A stretch of DNA of 35,976 bases from Gallionella sp. (GTDB lineage Bacteria > Pseudomonadota > Gammaproteobacteria > Burkholderiales > Gallionellaceae): the NCBI GenBank assembly GCA_029850565.1, contig JARCRR010000122.1:1-35976 (forward strand), read 5' to 3'. Positions 7,214 to 14,726 of the stretch are shown here, in pieces. Position 1 is the first letter of the stretch. Each line of letters begins with the position of its first letter. The notes below the pieces were generated by a model. The model saw only the letters and a program-made list of their open reading frames with translations. It did no database searches and was not told where the DNA came from. The position numbers and the translations under genes are program-made.

Positions 7214-9067
7214 ATGCCTCAATACCGATCCCATACCTCCACCCACGGCCGCAACATGGCTGGCGCGCGCTCTTTGTGGCGCGCGACCGGCATGAAAGAT
7301 GGCGACTTCGGCAAACCCATTATCGCCATCGCCAACTCCTTTACTCAATTCGTGCCCGGCCATGTTCACTTGAAGGACTTGGGGCAGATGGTGGCGCGCG
7401 AGATCGAGAAGGCAGGCGGCATCGCCAAAGAGTTCAACACCATCGCGGTGGATGACGGCATCGCCATGGGGCACGACGGTATGCTGTATTCGCTGCCTTC
7501 GCGTGACCTCATCGCCGACTCGGTGGAATACATGTGCAATGCTCACTGTGCCGATGCGCTGGTGTGTATCTCCAATTGCGACAAGATCACGCCGGGAATG
7601 TTGATGGCGGCGATGCGCTTGAACATCCCTGTGGTGTTCGTTTCGGGGGGGCCGATGGAAGCGGGCAAGGCAACCTTGCAAGGCAAAGTCGTCGGACTGG
7701 ATCTGGTTGATGCGATGGTGGCGGCGGCGGATAGTCGTGTGAGCGATGCGGATGTAGATGCCATCGAACGTTCCGCCTGCCCTACCTGTGGCTCATGCTC
7801 TGGTATGTTCACTGCGAACTCGATGAACTGCCTGACAGAGGCATTGGGTTTGTCACTGCCCGGCAACGGTTCGCTGGTGGCGACACATGCCGAGCGTAAG
7901 CAGTTGTTCTTGCGCGCTGGGCGCACCATCGTCGAGTTGTGCAAACGTTATTACGAACAAGATGATGCATCCGTGCTGCCGCGCAGCATCGCCACGTTTG
8001 ATGCTTTCGAGAACGCGATGACTTTGGACATCGCCATGGGCGGTTCGACCAATACCGTGTTGCACCTGTTGGCTATCGCACGCGAAGCGGGTGTGGATTT
8101 CACCATGAAGGACATGGATAGGTTGTCGCGTCACGTGCCGACCTTGTGCAAGGTCGCTCCGTCCTCTGAATATCACTTAGAAGATGTACATCGCGCGGGT
8201 GGTATCGCCGCTATCTTGGGTGAGTTGGATCGTGCAGGCCTGTTACATGGTGAAGTCGGTACCGTGCACAGCAAGACGATGCGCGAAGGTCTGAAGCAGT
8301 GGGACATCGCGCAAACGACTAACGAAGAAGCGAAGAAGTTCTTCCGTGCCGCTCCCGGCGGTATCGTTACCACCATCGCCTTCTCGCAATCCATGTTGTA
8401 CCCAGAACTGGATGCGGATAGAGCCAATGGTTGCATCCGTGATGCTGCCCACGCCTACTCGAAAGATGGTGGCTTAGCCGTGTTGCATGGCAACATCGCT
8501 CTAGATGGCTGCATCGTGAAGACGGCGGGTGTGGATGAGAGCATCTTGAAATTCGGCGGTCGTGCGCGCGTGTTCGAGAGTCAAGACGCGGCGACAGCAG
8601 GAATCCTTGCCGATCAGATTGTCTCGGGCGATGTCGTGGTGATCCGCTATGAAGGCCCGAAGGGCGGGCCCGGTATGCAGGAGATGTTGTATCCGACTTC
8701 GTATCTAAAATCCAAGGGATTGGGCAAAGCTTGCGCCTTGCTCACTGACGGACGTTTCTCGGGTGGTACATCGGGCTTGAGTATCGGTCACGTCTCACCG
8801 GAAGCGGCGAGCGGTGGTGCTATTGGCTTGGTGCAAGAAGGTGATCGCATCGAGATCGATATTCCGAATCGCAGCATCAATTTGGCCATCACCGATGCTG
8901 AGATGACCCAGCGTCGCGCTGCGATGGATGCGAAAGGCAAGCACGGCTGGAAGCCTGCTGCCGTTCGTCCGCGCAAGATATCCGCAGCACTGCGCGCTTA
9001 CGCAGCGATGGTCACTTCGGCAGATAAGGGTGCTGTACGTGACGTATCTCAGGTAGAAGGTAAGTAA
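7214..9067 (+). CDS. ilvD: Dihydroxy-acid dehydratase
   Basis: A 617-residue Fe-S enzyme that dehydrates 2,3-dihydroxy-3-methylbutanoate and its homologue to the 2-keto acids used for valine, isoleucine and pantothenate. Both family signatures are intact: CISNCDKITPG (C122) and CPTCGSCSGMFTANSMN (C189, C192, C195), as are AMGGSTNTVLHLLA and the C-terminal TDGRFSGGTSGLSIGHVSPEA. It looks nearly collinear with E. coli IlvD (616 residues). The start MPQYRSHTSTHGRNMAGAR matches the family. The ParA-like gene starts 28 bases after its stop, so the two may be co-transcribed, though no functional link is evident. Confidence 0.97.
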   Translation: MPQYRSHTSTHGRNMAGARSLWRATGMKDGDFGKPIIAIANSFTQFVPGHVHLKDLGQMVAREIEKAGGIAKEFNTIAVDDGIAMGHDGMLYSLPSRDLIADSVEYMCNAHCADALVCISNCDKITPGMLMAAMRLNIPVVFVSGGPMEAGKATLQGKVVGLDLVDAMVAAADSRVSDADVDAIERSACPTCGSCSGMFTANSMNCLTEALGLSLPGNGSLVATHAERKQLFLRAGRTIVELCKRYYEQDDASVLPRSIATFDAFENAMTLDIAMGGSTNTVLHLLAIAREAGVDFTMKDMDRLSRHVPTLCKVAPSSEYHLEDVHRAGGIAAILGELDRAGLLHGEVGTVHSKTMREGLKQWDIAQTTNEEAKKFFRAAPGGIVTTIAFSQSMLYPELDADRANGCIRDAAHAYSKDGGLAVLHGNIALDGCIVKTAGVDESILKFGGRARVFESQDAATAGILADQIVSGDVVVIRYEGPKGGPGMQEMLYPTSYLKSKGLGKACALLTDGRFSGGTSGLSIGHVSPEAASGGAIGLVQEGDRIEIDIPNRSINLAITDAEMTQRRAAMDAKGKHGWKPAAVRPRKISAALRAYAAMVTSADKGAVRDVSQVEGK

Positions 9068-9095
9068 CAATATCCGGCGGGAAGGAGGCAGTATC

Positions 9096-9713
9096 GTGAA
9101 GGCAATACTGGTAGCGAATCCCAAAGGTGGCAGCGGCAAGAGTACGCTTTCCACAAACATCGCCGGCTATCTCGCTTCACGCGGGAAGCGCGTTGCCATC
9201 CTCGATCTGGATCGTCAAAAATCGGCGACCCAATGGTTGGCGGGCCGCCCGCCGAGCTTGCCCAGCATCGAACTGATGCAATCCGACGTGGTGAGAGATT
9301 CGCCGCTCGAGTGGTTGGTGATCGACTCGCCAGCAGGACTGCACGGGAAGAACCTCGAACATGCCTTGAAGTTAGTACATCGCGTGATCGTTCCCATCGC
9401 ACCCTCGGCTTTCGATATCCAGGCAAGCCACGAGTTTCTGCAAGCGCTGCACCACGAAAAGATAGTGCGCAAGGGCAAGGTCTCCATCGGCGTGGTCGGC
9501 ATGCGTATGGACCCGCGTACCCGTGCAGCACTGACACTGGAACAATTCCTAAAAGGGCTGGATCTGCCTGTGCTGGCCTATTTGCGGGAGACTCAGGCCT
9601 ATGTCAACGCAGGCTTCGAAGGCAAGACGCTGTTCGACCTCCCTCCCTCCCTCGCCCAGCGTGAGTTGGAGCAATGGGTATATCTACTCAATTGGCTGGA
9701 ACATGCCGAATGA
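9096..9713 (+). CDS. Orphan ParA/MinD-like ATPase
   Basis: A 205-residue deviant Walker A ATPase of the ParA family: PKGGSGKST at residues 9-17, the Walker A' motif VAILDLDRQKSATQW, and VIDSPAG as the Walker B region. The start is GTG at 9096 with a strong GGAGG upstream. ParA relatives use ATP-driven dimer cycles to position DNA or protein cargo. No ParB, parS-like repeat or obvious cargo gene is adjacent, and the protein is shorter than chromosomal ParA (about 260), so its cargo is unknown. Its stop region overlaps a possible ATG of the next gene, a lipoprotein cytochrome, suggesting co-expression. Confidence 0.85.
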   Translation: MKAILVANPKGGSGKSTLSTNIAGYLASRGKRVAILDLDRQKSATQWLAGRPPSLPSIELMQSDVVRDSPLEWLVIDSPAGLHGKNLEHALKLVHRVIVPIAPSAFDIQASHEFLQALHHEKIVRKGKVSIGVVGMRMDPRTRAALTLEQFLKGLDLPVLAYLRETQAYVNAGFEGKTLFDLPPSLAQRELEQWVYLLNWLEHAE

Positions 9714-9748
9714 TCAAGCCGAACGCCTTTGATATTGGAGAAGTGGCC

Positions 9749-10336
9749 TTGAAAAAACTACTGATACTCGCGTGTCTGAGCGCATTGGTTGCGTGCCAAC
9801 GCGAAGAAGTGAATCAGGCAGTGGTGCTGCCCCAAGCTGCCTCTGCTGCGTCGGTCCCCCTTAAGCCCCCCGTTATCGCTAAAGTCATCGAGACGGCCAA
9901 GTCTGTGAAAACAACTGCTGGAGTATCCGTGGGTACACCTGCGCCGGTTGCATTAAACGTCGCTCCAGTTGCAACGCTGGCCGTGGCGGCCACAACCAGT
10001 GCCCAGACAGTACCGGAAAAGCTACTGCCAACTGCTCCTCCATCGGTAACGGTTGAGGCCAAAGCTCCTATAGTAATGTCGGATGCGGATGGCATCGCGC
10101 TGGCCAAGAAACGCAATTGTTTTGCCTGCCACATGGTTGACAAAAAAGTCGTCGGCCCGGCATGGAAGGACGTGGCTGTGAGATATCATGGCGATGCCGG
10201 TGCACAGGCGCGATTGGAAGCCAAGATCACCAAGGGCGGCAGTGGGGTATGGGGGAGTATGGCGATGCCCGCCCAGCCACAAGTCACAGCCGATGAGTGC
10301 ACCTTATTAGTCAGATTCATTCTCAATCTGAAATAA
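9749..10336 (+). CDS. Lipoprotein class I cytochrome c
   Basis: A 195-residue protein with a lipoprotein signal peptide (MKKLLILACLSALVAC, lipobox LVAC with C16), a long Ala/Val/Pro/Thr-rich linker (about residues 17-110), and a C-terminal cytochrome c551/c552-type domain. The haem site is CFACH (C124, C127, H128) and the probable axial methionine is M173 in GSMAMPAQ. I chose a TTG start at 9749 because GGAG lies eight bases upstream and the result is an ideal lipoprotein signal. An alternative ATG at 9710 overlaps the ParA stop (ATGA) and would put 13 extra residues before the signal. The likely role is a membrane-tethered periplasmic electron carrier. The haem domain closely resembles the soluble cytochrome encoded next. 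Confidence 0.85.
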   Translation: MKKLLILACLSALVACQREEVNQAVVLPQAASAASVPLKPPVIAKVIETAKSVKTTAGVSVGTPAPVALNVAPVATLAVAATTSAQTVPEKLLPTAPPSVTVEAKAPIVMSDADGIALAKKRNCFACHMVDKKVVGPAWKDVAVRYHGDAGAQARLEAKITKGGSGVWGSMAMPAQPQVTADECTLLVRFILNLK

Positions 10337-10385
10337 ACCGTCAACCAGTTTGGGCGCCTAGCGTTATTGGCACACCGCTTACTGT

Positions 10386-10413
10386 TTGCAATTCGTGCGG
10401 GGTTGTTTAGAAT
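10386..10413 (+). promoter_or_regulatory. Probable sigma70 promoter of the soluble cytochrome gene
   Basis: TTGCAA (10386-10391), a 16-base spacer and TAGAAT (10408-10413) lie 60 bases ahead of the cytochrome start, in the 137-base gap between the two cytochrome genes. This suggests separate transcription of the soluble cytochrome. Confidence 0.5.
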
Positions 10414-10473
10414 GCGGTCGGGGTCAATACTCCGCTCGTTGTGAATGAAATCAAACCTAGAAATGGAGAGAAC

Positions 10474-10782
10474 ATGAAATCTATCGTTACAAGCATGATC
10501 GTAGCAGCAGGCCTGATGGTTGCTGGTTCCGCAATGGCTGCTGACATGCCAGCAGTAGCAAAGAAGAACAACTGCACCGCTTGCCACGCTGTGGACAAGA
10601 AGGTGGTTGGTCCAGCTTGGAAAGATGTTGCAGTTAAGTACAAAGGTGATGTTGCTCACCTGTCCGACAAGATCAAGAAGGGTGGTAGCGGTGCTTGGGG
10701 TTCTATGCCAATGCCAGCCAATCCTAAAGTTAGCGATGCTGACATGAAGGAAATCTTGGCGTTCATCGCTGGCCTGAAGTAA
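10474..10782 (+). CDS. Soluble periplasmic cytochrome c551/c552
   Basis: A 102-residue precursor with a Sec signal peptide (cleavage likely after SAMA, residue 22) and a mature class I cytochrome of about 80 residues. The haem is bound at CTACH (C34, C37, H38) and the probable axial ligand is M80 in GSMPMPANP. This is the cytochrome c8 type that shuttles electrons in the periplasm, for example to terminal oxidases or nitrite reductase. The start at 10474 has GGAG five bases upstream; an upstream GTG at 10441 would spoil the signal peptide. It has its own promoter-like sequence and a strong terminator, which suits a highly expressed carrier. It is paralogous to the lipoprotein cytochrome just upstream. 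Confidence 0.93.
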   Translation: MKSIVTSMIVAAGLMVAGSAMAADMPAVAKKNNCTACHAVDKKVVGPAWKDVAVKYKGDVAHLSDKIKKGGSGAWGSMPMPANPKVSDADMKEILAFIAGLK

Positions 10783-10806
10783 TCAGACCTGCAAGCATCA
10801 ACAGAG

Positions 10807-10830
10807 AAGCCGGCGCAAGCCGGCTTTTTT
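10807..10830 (+). terminator. Intrinsic terminator after cytochrome gene
   Basis: A perfect 8-base stem (AAGCCGGC / GCCGGCTT) closes a GCAA tetraloop and runs into six T residues (10825-10830). It lies 24 bases after the cytochrome stop. The APC permease gene converges from the other side. Confidence 0.93.
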
Positions 10831-10849
10831 GTTGCTCAAGGAGTCTGGG

Positions 10850-12250
10850 TCACTTGGAGAGTTTGCTGTGACGGATGGAGTAAGTGAAATACACGATCAC
10901 GCCGATGGTCAACCATACGGTGAAGCGTAACCAAGTCTGTGCGGGTAGGAATGCCATCAAGCCAGCACAAGAGATCATGCCCAGAATCGGCAGCAGGAAG
11001 CCAAAGGGATTCTTGAACGGGCGCGGCAGATCGGGTTGGCGGATGCGCAGTACGATGACTCCCAGGCAGACAAGAACGAAGGCCGCTAAAGTGCCTATGT
11101 TGACCAATTCCGCCAAAGTGCCGAGCGGGAAGAATCCAGCAGCCATAGCCATGATGATGCCGGTGATGACGATGACGCGAACCGGAGTCTTTCTGGAGTG
11201 GTCGACTTTGGATAGAAACGGTGAAACCAGACCATCGCGCGCCATGGACAGGATGATGCGGGTCAGTGCGTAATACAGTACCAGCATGACAGTGGTCAGT
11301 CCGGCGATCACGCCTGTGGCCACTAGGGCGGATGCCCAGTTGTAGCCAAGTAGTTGCAATGCATGTGCGACAGGAGAGGGGACATTCAGTTGTGAGTAAG
11401 GCACGATACCCGTCAACAATCCTGAAACGATGATGTAGATCACCGTACAAAACGCGAGGGATGCGATGATGCCGGTCGGCAAGTCGCGTTGGGGGTTCTG
11501 TGCTTCTTCTGCCGCAGTCGAAACGGCGTCGAAGCCTACGTAAGCAAAGAACACCAAAGAAGCACCCGCCAAGACCCCGGTCGTACTGCCATCCGGCAGG
11601 GTGTTGAACCAGCCGTACGGCATGAAAGGATGCCAGTTCATGGGCTCCACGTTGAAGGCGGCGATACTGACAAATACGATGATGGTCAATATCTTGACGG
11701 ATACCATGGCAGTGTTGAGTTGCGCGCTTTGACGTACGCCGATGATGAGCAATCCCATCAGGATGAGGATGATGGATGCGGCAGGAAGATTGATGATGCC
11801 TCCTAAAACGGGCGACTTGGTGAGCGCATCCGGCAGTCCCATTCCCATCGCAGTGAGCGCGTTATTGAAATAGCCGGACCAACCGTTGGCGACAGCGGCA
11901 ACCGACACACTGTATTCCAGCAACAGGATCCAGCCAATCATCCAAGCGACGACTTCGCCGAAAGCCACATAACTGTACCCATAAGCACTTCCGCAACCGC
12001 CGACTGACGCGGCGAGTTCAGCATAGGCCAGTGCGGCAAAGGCACAGGCCAAGCCGGAGATCACGAATGACAACACGACCGCAGGCCCCGCTTGATTGGC
12101 GGCGGCAATGCCTGTGAGCACGAAAATACCCGTTCCGATGATGGCGCCGATGCCGAGCAAGGTGAGGTCGAATGCACTTAAGCAGCGCTTCAGGCCCGAG
12201 CTTTCGGACTCATCGACGACAGGTTTGGTGCGAAGCATGGATTGCCACAT
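10850..12250 (-). CDS. APC-family amino acid permease
   Basis: A 466-residue inner-membrane transporter with about 12 hydrophobic helices. The TM1 motif GIGAIIGTGIFVLTGIAA and the next stretch GPAVVLSFVISGLACAFAALAYAELA mark the APC superfamily, closest to the cationic amino acid transporter (CAT) type. The substrate is unproven. The start at 12250 has GAGGGG upstream at good spacing. It follows the TauE/SafE gene by 49 bases on the same strand. Confidence 0.88.
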   Translation of the reverse strand: MWQSMLRTKPVVDESESSGLKRCLSAFDLTLLGIGAIIGTGIFVLTGIAAANQAGPAVVLSFVISGLACAFAALAYAELAASVGGCGSAYGYSYVAFGEVVAWMIGWILLLEYSVSVAAVANGWSGYFNNALTAMGMGLPDALTKSPVLGGIINLPAASIILILMGLLIIGVRQSAQLNTAMVSVKILTIIVFVSIAAFNVEPMNWHPFMPYGWFNTLPDGSTTGVLAGASLVFFAYVGFDAVSTAAEEAQNPQRDLPTGIIASLAFCTVIYIIVSGLLTGIVPYSQLNVPSPVAHALQLLGYNWASALVATGVIAGLTTVMLVLYYALTRIILSMARDGLVSPFLSKVDHSRKTPVRVIVITGIIMAMAAGFFPLGTLAELVNIGTLAAFVLVCLGVIVLRIRQPDLPRPFKNPFGFLLPILGMISCAGLMAFLPAQTWLRFTVWLTIGVIVYFTYSIRHSKLSK

Positions 12251-12299
12251 GGTTTGTCCCCTCTGAATTTGTGCGGGTGATTATGCCTGAAATGCCGAG

Positions 12300-13094
12300 C
12301 TACAACATTTTCAGTACTAGCTTGGTCGCTAGTGCTAATAGCAAGACGGCGAACAATTTTCGTAGCAGTTTTACATTCACTCGATGAGCAGTCTTTGCAC
12401 CGATGGGGGCAGTGATGACGCTGGCGATGGCAGTCCACAGCAGGGCAGGTAAGTAGACGAAGCCGAGGTGGGGCGAAGGCAATGCCCCAATATGCACGCC
12501 AATGAGGATGTAGCCCATCGTGCCGCCGACAGCGATAGGAAATCCGATGGCCGAGGCTGTGCCGATTGCGCGCCGCAATGGCACGTTGCACCAGATCAGA
12601 AACGGGATGACGACGGTTCCTCCCCCTATAGAAACCAAACTGCTGATCCAACCCGCGAACATGCCAAACAAGCGCACTCCAGTCACACTCGGCAAGTTGC
12701 GTTCAGCATGCGGTTTGATGTCTAGCAATATCTGCGCTGCTGCGAAAGAAACGAACGAAGCAAAGAAGACTATCAAGAAGCGCGGAGACACGAGAGCTGC
12801 CGATGCGGCCCCGAGTGCGGTGCCGAGCAATATGCCCGGCGTGATGTGGCGTACGATCTTCCAATCGACAGCATTGTGCTGGTGATGTTTTCGCAGACTT
12901 GCCAATGAAGTGAACAGAATGACCGCCATTCCCGTGCCAAGTGCAAGGTGCATGGTGTGTTCGACGGACAGCCCCTGAGCTTCGAACAGCCACAGTAAAA
13001 CAGGTACGAGTAGAGTTCCGCCGCCAATGCCGAACATGCCGCCTAAGAATCCGGCGACCGCACCCAAGACAAGATAGGCGAGATGCCACTCCAT
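12300..13094 (-). CDS. TauE/SafE (TSUP) family permease
   Basis: A 264-residue membrane protein of the sulfite exporter TauE/SafE family. Two repeats carry the family motif: GGMFGIGGGTLLVPVLLW near the N-terminus and SSLVSIGGGTVVIPFLIW near residue 160. Known members move sulfite, sulfoacetate or other organosulfur anions; the substrate here is unknown. The ATG at 13094 shares its A with the stop codon of the EVE gene (TGATG), so translation is coupled. A longer ORF form reaching 13130 would only add residues inside the EVE gene. Confidence 0.9.
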   Translation of the reverse strand: MEWHLAYLVLGAVAGFLGGMFGIGGGTLLVPVLLWLFEAQGLSVEHTMHLALGTGMAVILFTSLASLRKHHQHNAVDWKIVRHITPGILLGTALGAASAALVSPRFLIVFFASFVSFAAAQILLDIKPHAERNLPSVTGVRLFGMFAGWISSLVSIGGGTVVIPFLIWCNVPLRRAIGTASAIGFPIAVGGTMGYILIGVHIGALPSPHLGFVYLPALLWTAIASVITAPIGAKTAHRVNVKLLRKLFAVLLLALATKLVLKML

Positions 13095-13558
13095 CAATCG
13101 TGCGCCAACTTGGCCGTGATAAATCTCCACTCGGCCGGATCGAGCGGGGTGATGGAGAGACGATTGCCGCGTTGCAGGGTGCGCAGATTCTCCAACTCGG
13201 GATGGCGCTTCAGTTCTTCGATGGAGATGAGCGCGATCTTCTTCACCAGTTTCACATCCACATTGAACCAGCGCGGTGTCTCCTGCGTGGCCTTTTCGTC
13301 GAAGTATTTGCTCTTCTTGTTGAACTGCGTGGCATCGGGGTAGGCGTGGCTCGCCACTTCGGCGATGCCTGCGATGCCGGGTTCTTTACAGTTGGAGTGA
13401 TAGAACAGTACGCCGTCGCCGACCTGCATCTGGTCGCGCATGAAATTGCGTGCTTGGTAATTGCGCACGCCGTACCAAGCTACGGTCTGGTCGGGAAGGT
13501 TGGCGAGATCGTCGATGCCGACATCGCTGGGTTCGGATTTCATCAGCCAATAACGCAT
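13094..13558 (-). CDS. EVE-domain protein
   Basis: A 154-residue PUA-superfamily protein starting MRYWLMKSEPSDVGIDDL and containing WYGVRNYQARNFMRD, GVLFYHSN and PGIAGIAEV, the complete EVE-domain signature (human THYN1 homologue). EVE domains are thought to bind modified bases in DNA or RNA. The ATG at 13558 matches the family start; an ORF extension to 13573 lies next to the 6S terminator. It sits just after 6S RNA and zapA, a frequent proteobacterial neighbourhood, and is coupled to the TauE/SafE gene by TGATG. Confidence 0.93.
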   Translation of the reverse strand: MRYWLMKSEPSDVGIDDLANLPDQTVAWYGVRNYQARNFMRDQMQVGDGVLFYHSNCKEPGIAGIAEVASHAYPDATQFNKKSKYFDEKATQETPRWFNVDVKLVKKIALISIEELKRHPELENLRTLQRGNRLSITPLDPAEWRFITAKLAHD

Positions 13559-13570
13559 AGTGCGACTCCG

Positions 13571-13602
13571 CAAATAAAAAGTGCGACCTCGAAAGATCGC
13601 AC
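13571..13602 (-). terminator. Intrinsic terminator after 6S RNA
   Basis: Minus-strand stem AGTGCGA / TCGCACT (13602-13596 and 13585-13579) with a short CT/GA-rich loop, followed by a run of T interrupted by one A (13578-13571). It lies between the 3' end of 6S RNA and the EVE start. Confidence 0.75.
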
Positions 13603-13604
13603 TG

Positions 13605-13793
13605 GAATAAAGTCCCCCGCCTGTGCCGTTGACTCAATATCTTGAACCTGGGTTCAAGAGGGTCGGTTCCCGGTCACATCAGGTGCGTCTGCGAGAGACG
13701 CTCACAACAGTGACTTGAATGGGGCGCAACCTAAGCATTAGCTCATTGGTTCAAAGAATTATGAATCTCACGAACACTGCAGGGGACAAACCT
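13605..13793 (-). ncRNA. ssrS: 6S RNA
   Basis: The region has the marks of 6S RNA, the promoter mimic that binds sigma70 RNA polymerase in stationary phase. The two ends pair: GTCCCCTGC (13787-13779) with GCGGGGGAC (13620-13612) on the minus strand, including the one allowed G-U. The conserved 3' hairpin CTTGAACC-CA-GGTTCAAG is at 13658-13641, as in E. coli 6S. The length of about 185-190 fits, the position directly after zapA is the classic one, and an intrinsic terminator follows. The exact ends are approximate. A promoter may lie inside the 3' end of zapA. Confidence 0.88.
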
Positions 13794-13801
13794 TGGACGA
13801 T

Positions 13802-14116
13802 TTAGAACAGTTCGTCTTGGTCGACCAGCGCTGAATCGATGGCCGCCTGCATGCTTTGCATTCTACGCTTCAGATCGGCAAGGTCAAAGCCCCCGCCGAC
13901 GCGAGTGGTGAGTAGTTCGTGAGCGATGTTGAGAGCAGCCATGATGGCAATGCGTTCGACCGAGGCGATCTTTCCTGCATCGCGTATCTCGCGCATCTTC
14001 TTGTCCAGGTAGGCCACGGCATCCTGCAGTTCTGCACGCTCCTCTTCGGGGCAGGCGACGCGGAATTCGCGGTCAAGAATGGTCACATCGAGCGAACTGG
14101 TCTTTTGGTTGCTCAT
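13802..14116 (-). CDS. zapA: Cell division protein ZapA
   Basis: A 104-residue ZapA, an FtsZ-binding protein that cross-links protofilaments. The N-terminal VTILDREFRVACPEEERAELQDAVAYLDKKM and the IASVERIAIMAALNIAHELL segment are typical, followed by a C-terminal coiled coil. Its start overlaps the upstream small gene by four bases (ATGA). 6S RNA begins immediately after its stop, which keeps the conserved zapA-ssrS order. Confidence 0.94.
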   Translation of the reverse strand: MSNQKTSSLDVTILDREFRVACPEEERAELQDAVAYLDKKMREIRDAGKIASVERIAIMAALNIAHELLTTRVGGGFDLADLKRRMQSMQAAIDSALVDQDELF

Positions 14117-14313
14117 TGGGTGTCGGCAGGAAGTTGCGCAAGGAGTTTCTCCAAGCGTTGTGAGGCTAATTCGATTTTATCCTGGCTCTTGCGTTGGCCG
14201 CTTAGGGCCGAGGCGACATCCTGGCGCAGTTGCAGATTCTCTGCGCGTAGACGCTGAGTGAGCTGCACCAGTTGTGCCAATTTCTGGTCGAGAGCATCGA
14301 GTTCGCTTTGCAT
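14113..14313 (-). CDS. TIGR02449/ZapB-like coiled-coil protein
   Basis: A 66-residue, almost entirely coiled-coil protein (ELDALDQKLAQLVQLTQRL and so on) of the small family found directly before zapA in many beta- and gammaproteobacteria (TIGR02449). By analogy with ZapB it may bridge or extend the ZapA layer, but that is inference. The ATG at 14313 is chosen over an in-frame GTG at 14322 because the GTG overlaps a promoter -10 element. No Shine-Dalgarno is seen before either start. It is coupled to zapA by ATGA. Confidence 0.8.
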   Translation of the reverse strand: MQSELDALDQKLAQLVQLTQRLRAENLQLRQDVASALSGQRKSQDKIELASQRLEKLLAQLPADTQ

Positions 14314-14320
14314 GGGGTGC

Positions 14321-14350
14321 ACTATAGTTTTGAAAACCCTGATAAGTCAA
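14321..14350 (-). promoter_or_regulatory. Probable promoter of the TIGR02449-zapA-ssrS unit
   Basis: On the minus strand TTGACT (14350-14345), an 18-base spacer and TATAGT (14326-14321) precede the small gene. A transcript from it would start at about 14314, directly at the ATG at 14313. Confidence 0.5.
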
Positions 14351-14401
14351 TTGCTAACAGTATGTTTTGCATGTGCTTTGGAGGGGGGCGATGCTCAGTT
14401 C

Positions 14402-14410
14402 TGCTACAAT
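14402..14410 (+). promoter_or_regulatory. Extended -10 promoter of the cobalamin riboswitch unit
   Basis: TGC followed by TACAAT forms an extended -10 box shortly before the riboswitch. No good -35 is seen at the right distance, which is acceptable for this class. Confidence 0.45.
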
Positions 14411-14417
14411 CCGTCCC

Positions 14418-14602
14418 GCTTCAAGGTGCTGCGGGGTGAGAGCCTCGCAGTTAAACGGGAAACAGGTGAGGATGATTGTTCCAATACCTGTGCTGCCCCC
14501 GCAACGGTAAGCAAGTGTGGATGCGTCGAAATGCCACTGTGCGCAAGCATGGGAAGGTGACGCATCAAGACTTGTGAGCCCGGATACCGGCCATGAAGAA
14601 GG
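14418..14602 (+). promoter_or_regulatory. Cobalamin riboswitch
   Basis: The leader contains the conserved parts of an adenosylcobalamin-type riboswitch in order: AAGGTGCTG (14423-14431), AAACGGGAAACAGGTG (14453-14468), the B12-box core TGCTGCCCCCGCAACGGTA (14491-14509), and the closing GAGCCCGGATACCGGCC (14576-14592). It lies upstream of a btuB-like receptor gene, so bound cobalamin should lower expression. Downstream, a hairpin with ATGCTGC arms (14611-14629) is a candidate for the expression platform; no T-tract follows it, so control may be of translation or by another fold. Confidence 0.93.
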
Positions 14603-14726
14603 TTCAGGAAATGCTGCGGGAGGCAGCATGGATGGTCGTTTCACACCTTCCTTTATCTCCTTTTGGCATTCCTGATTTCTCAATGTTCCAACGGGGACGC
14701 TTGGGGCTTACATCTAGGAAATTCAA

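Noticed and set aside
9096..9713. A complete partition locus around the ParA-like gene
   Set aside because: There is no ParB gene, no parS-like palindrome and no origin signature nearby.
14611..14629. Hairpin after the cobalamin riboswitch as an intrinsic terminator
   Set aside because: No T-tract follows the stem, so I treat it only as a possible part of the expression platform.
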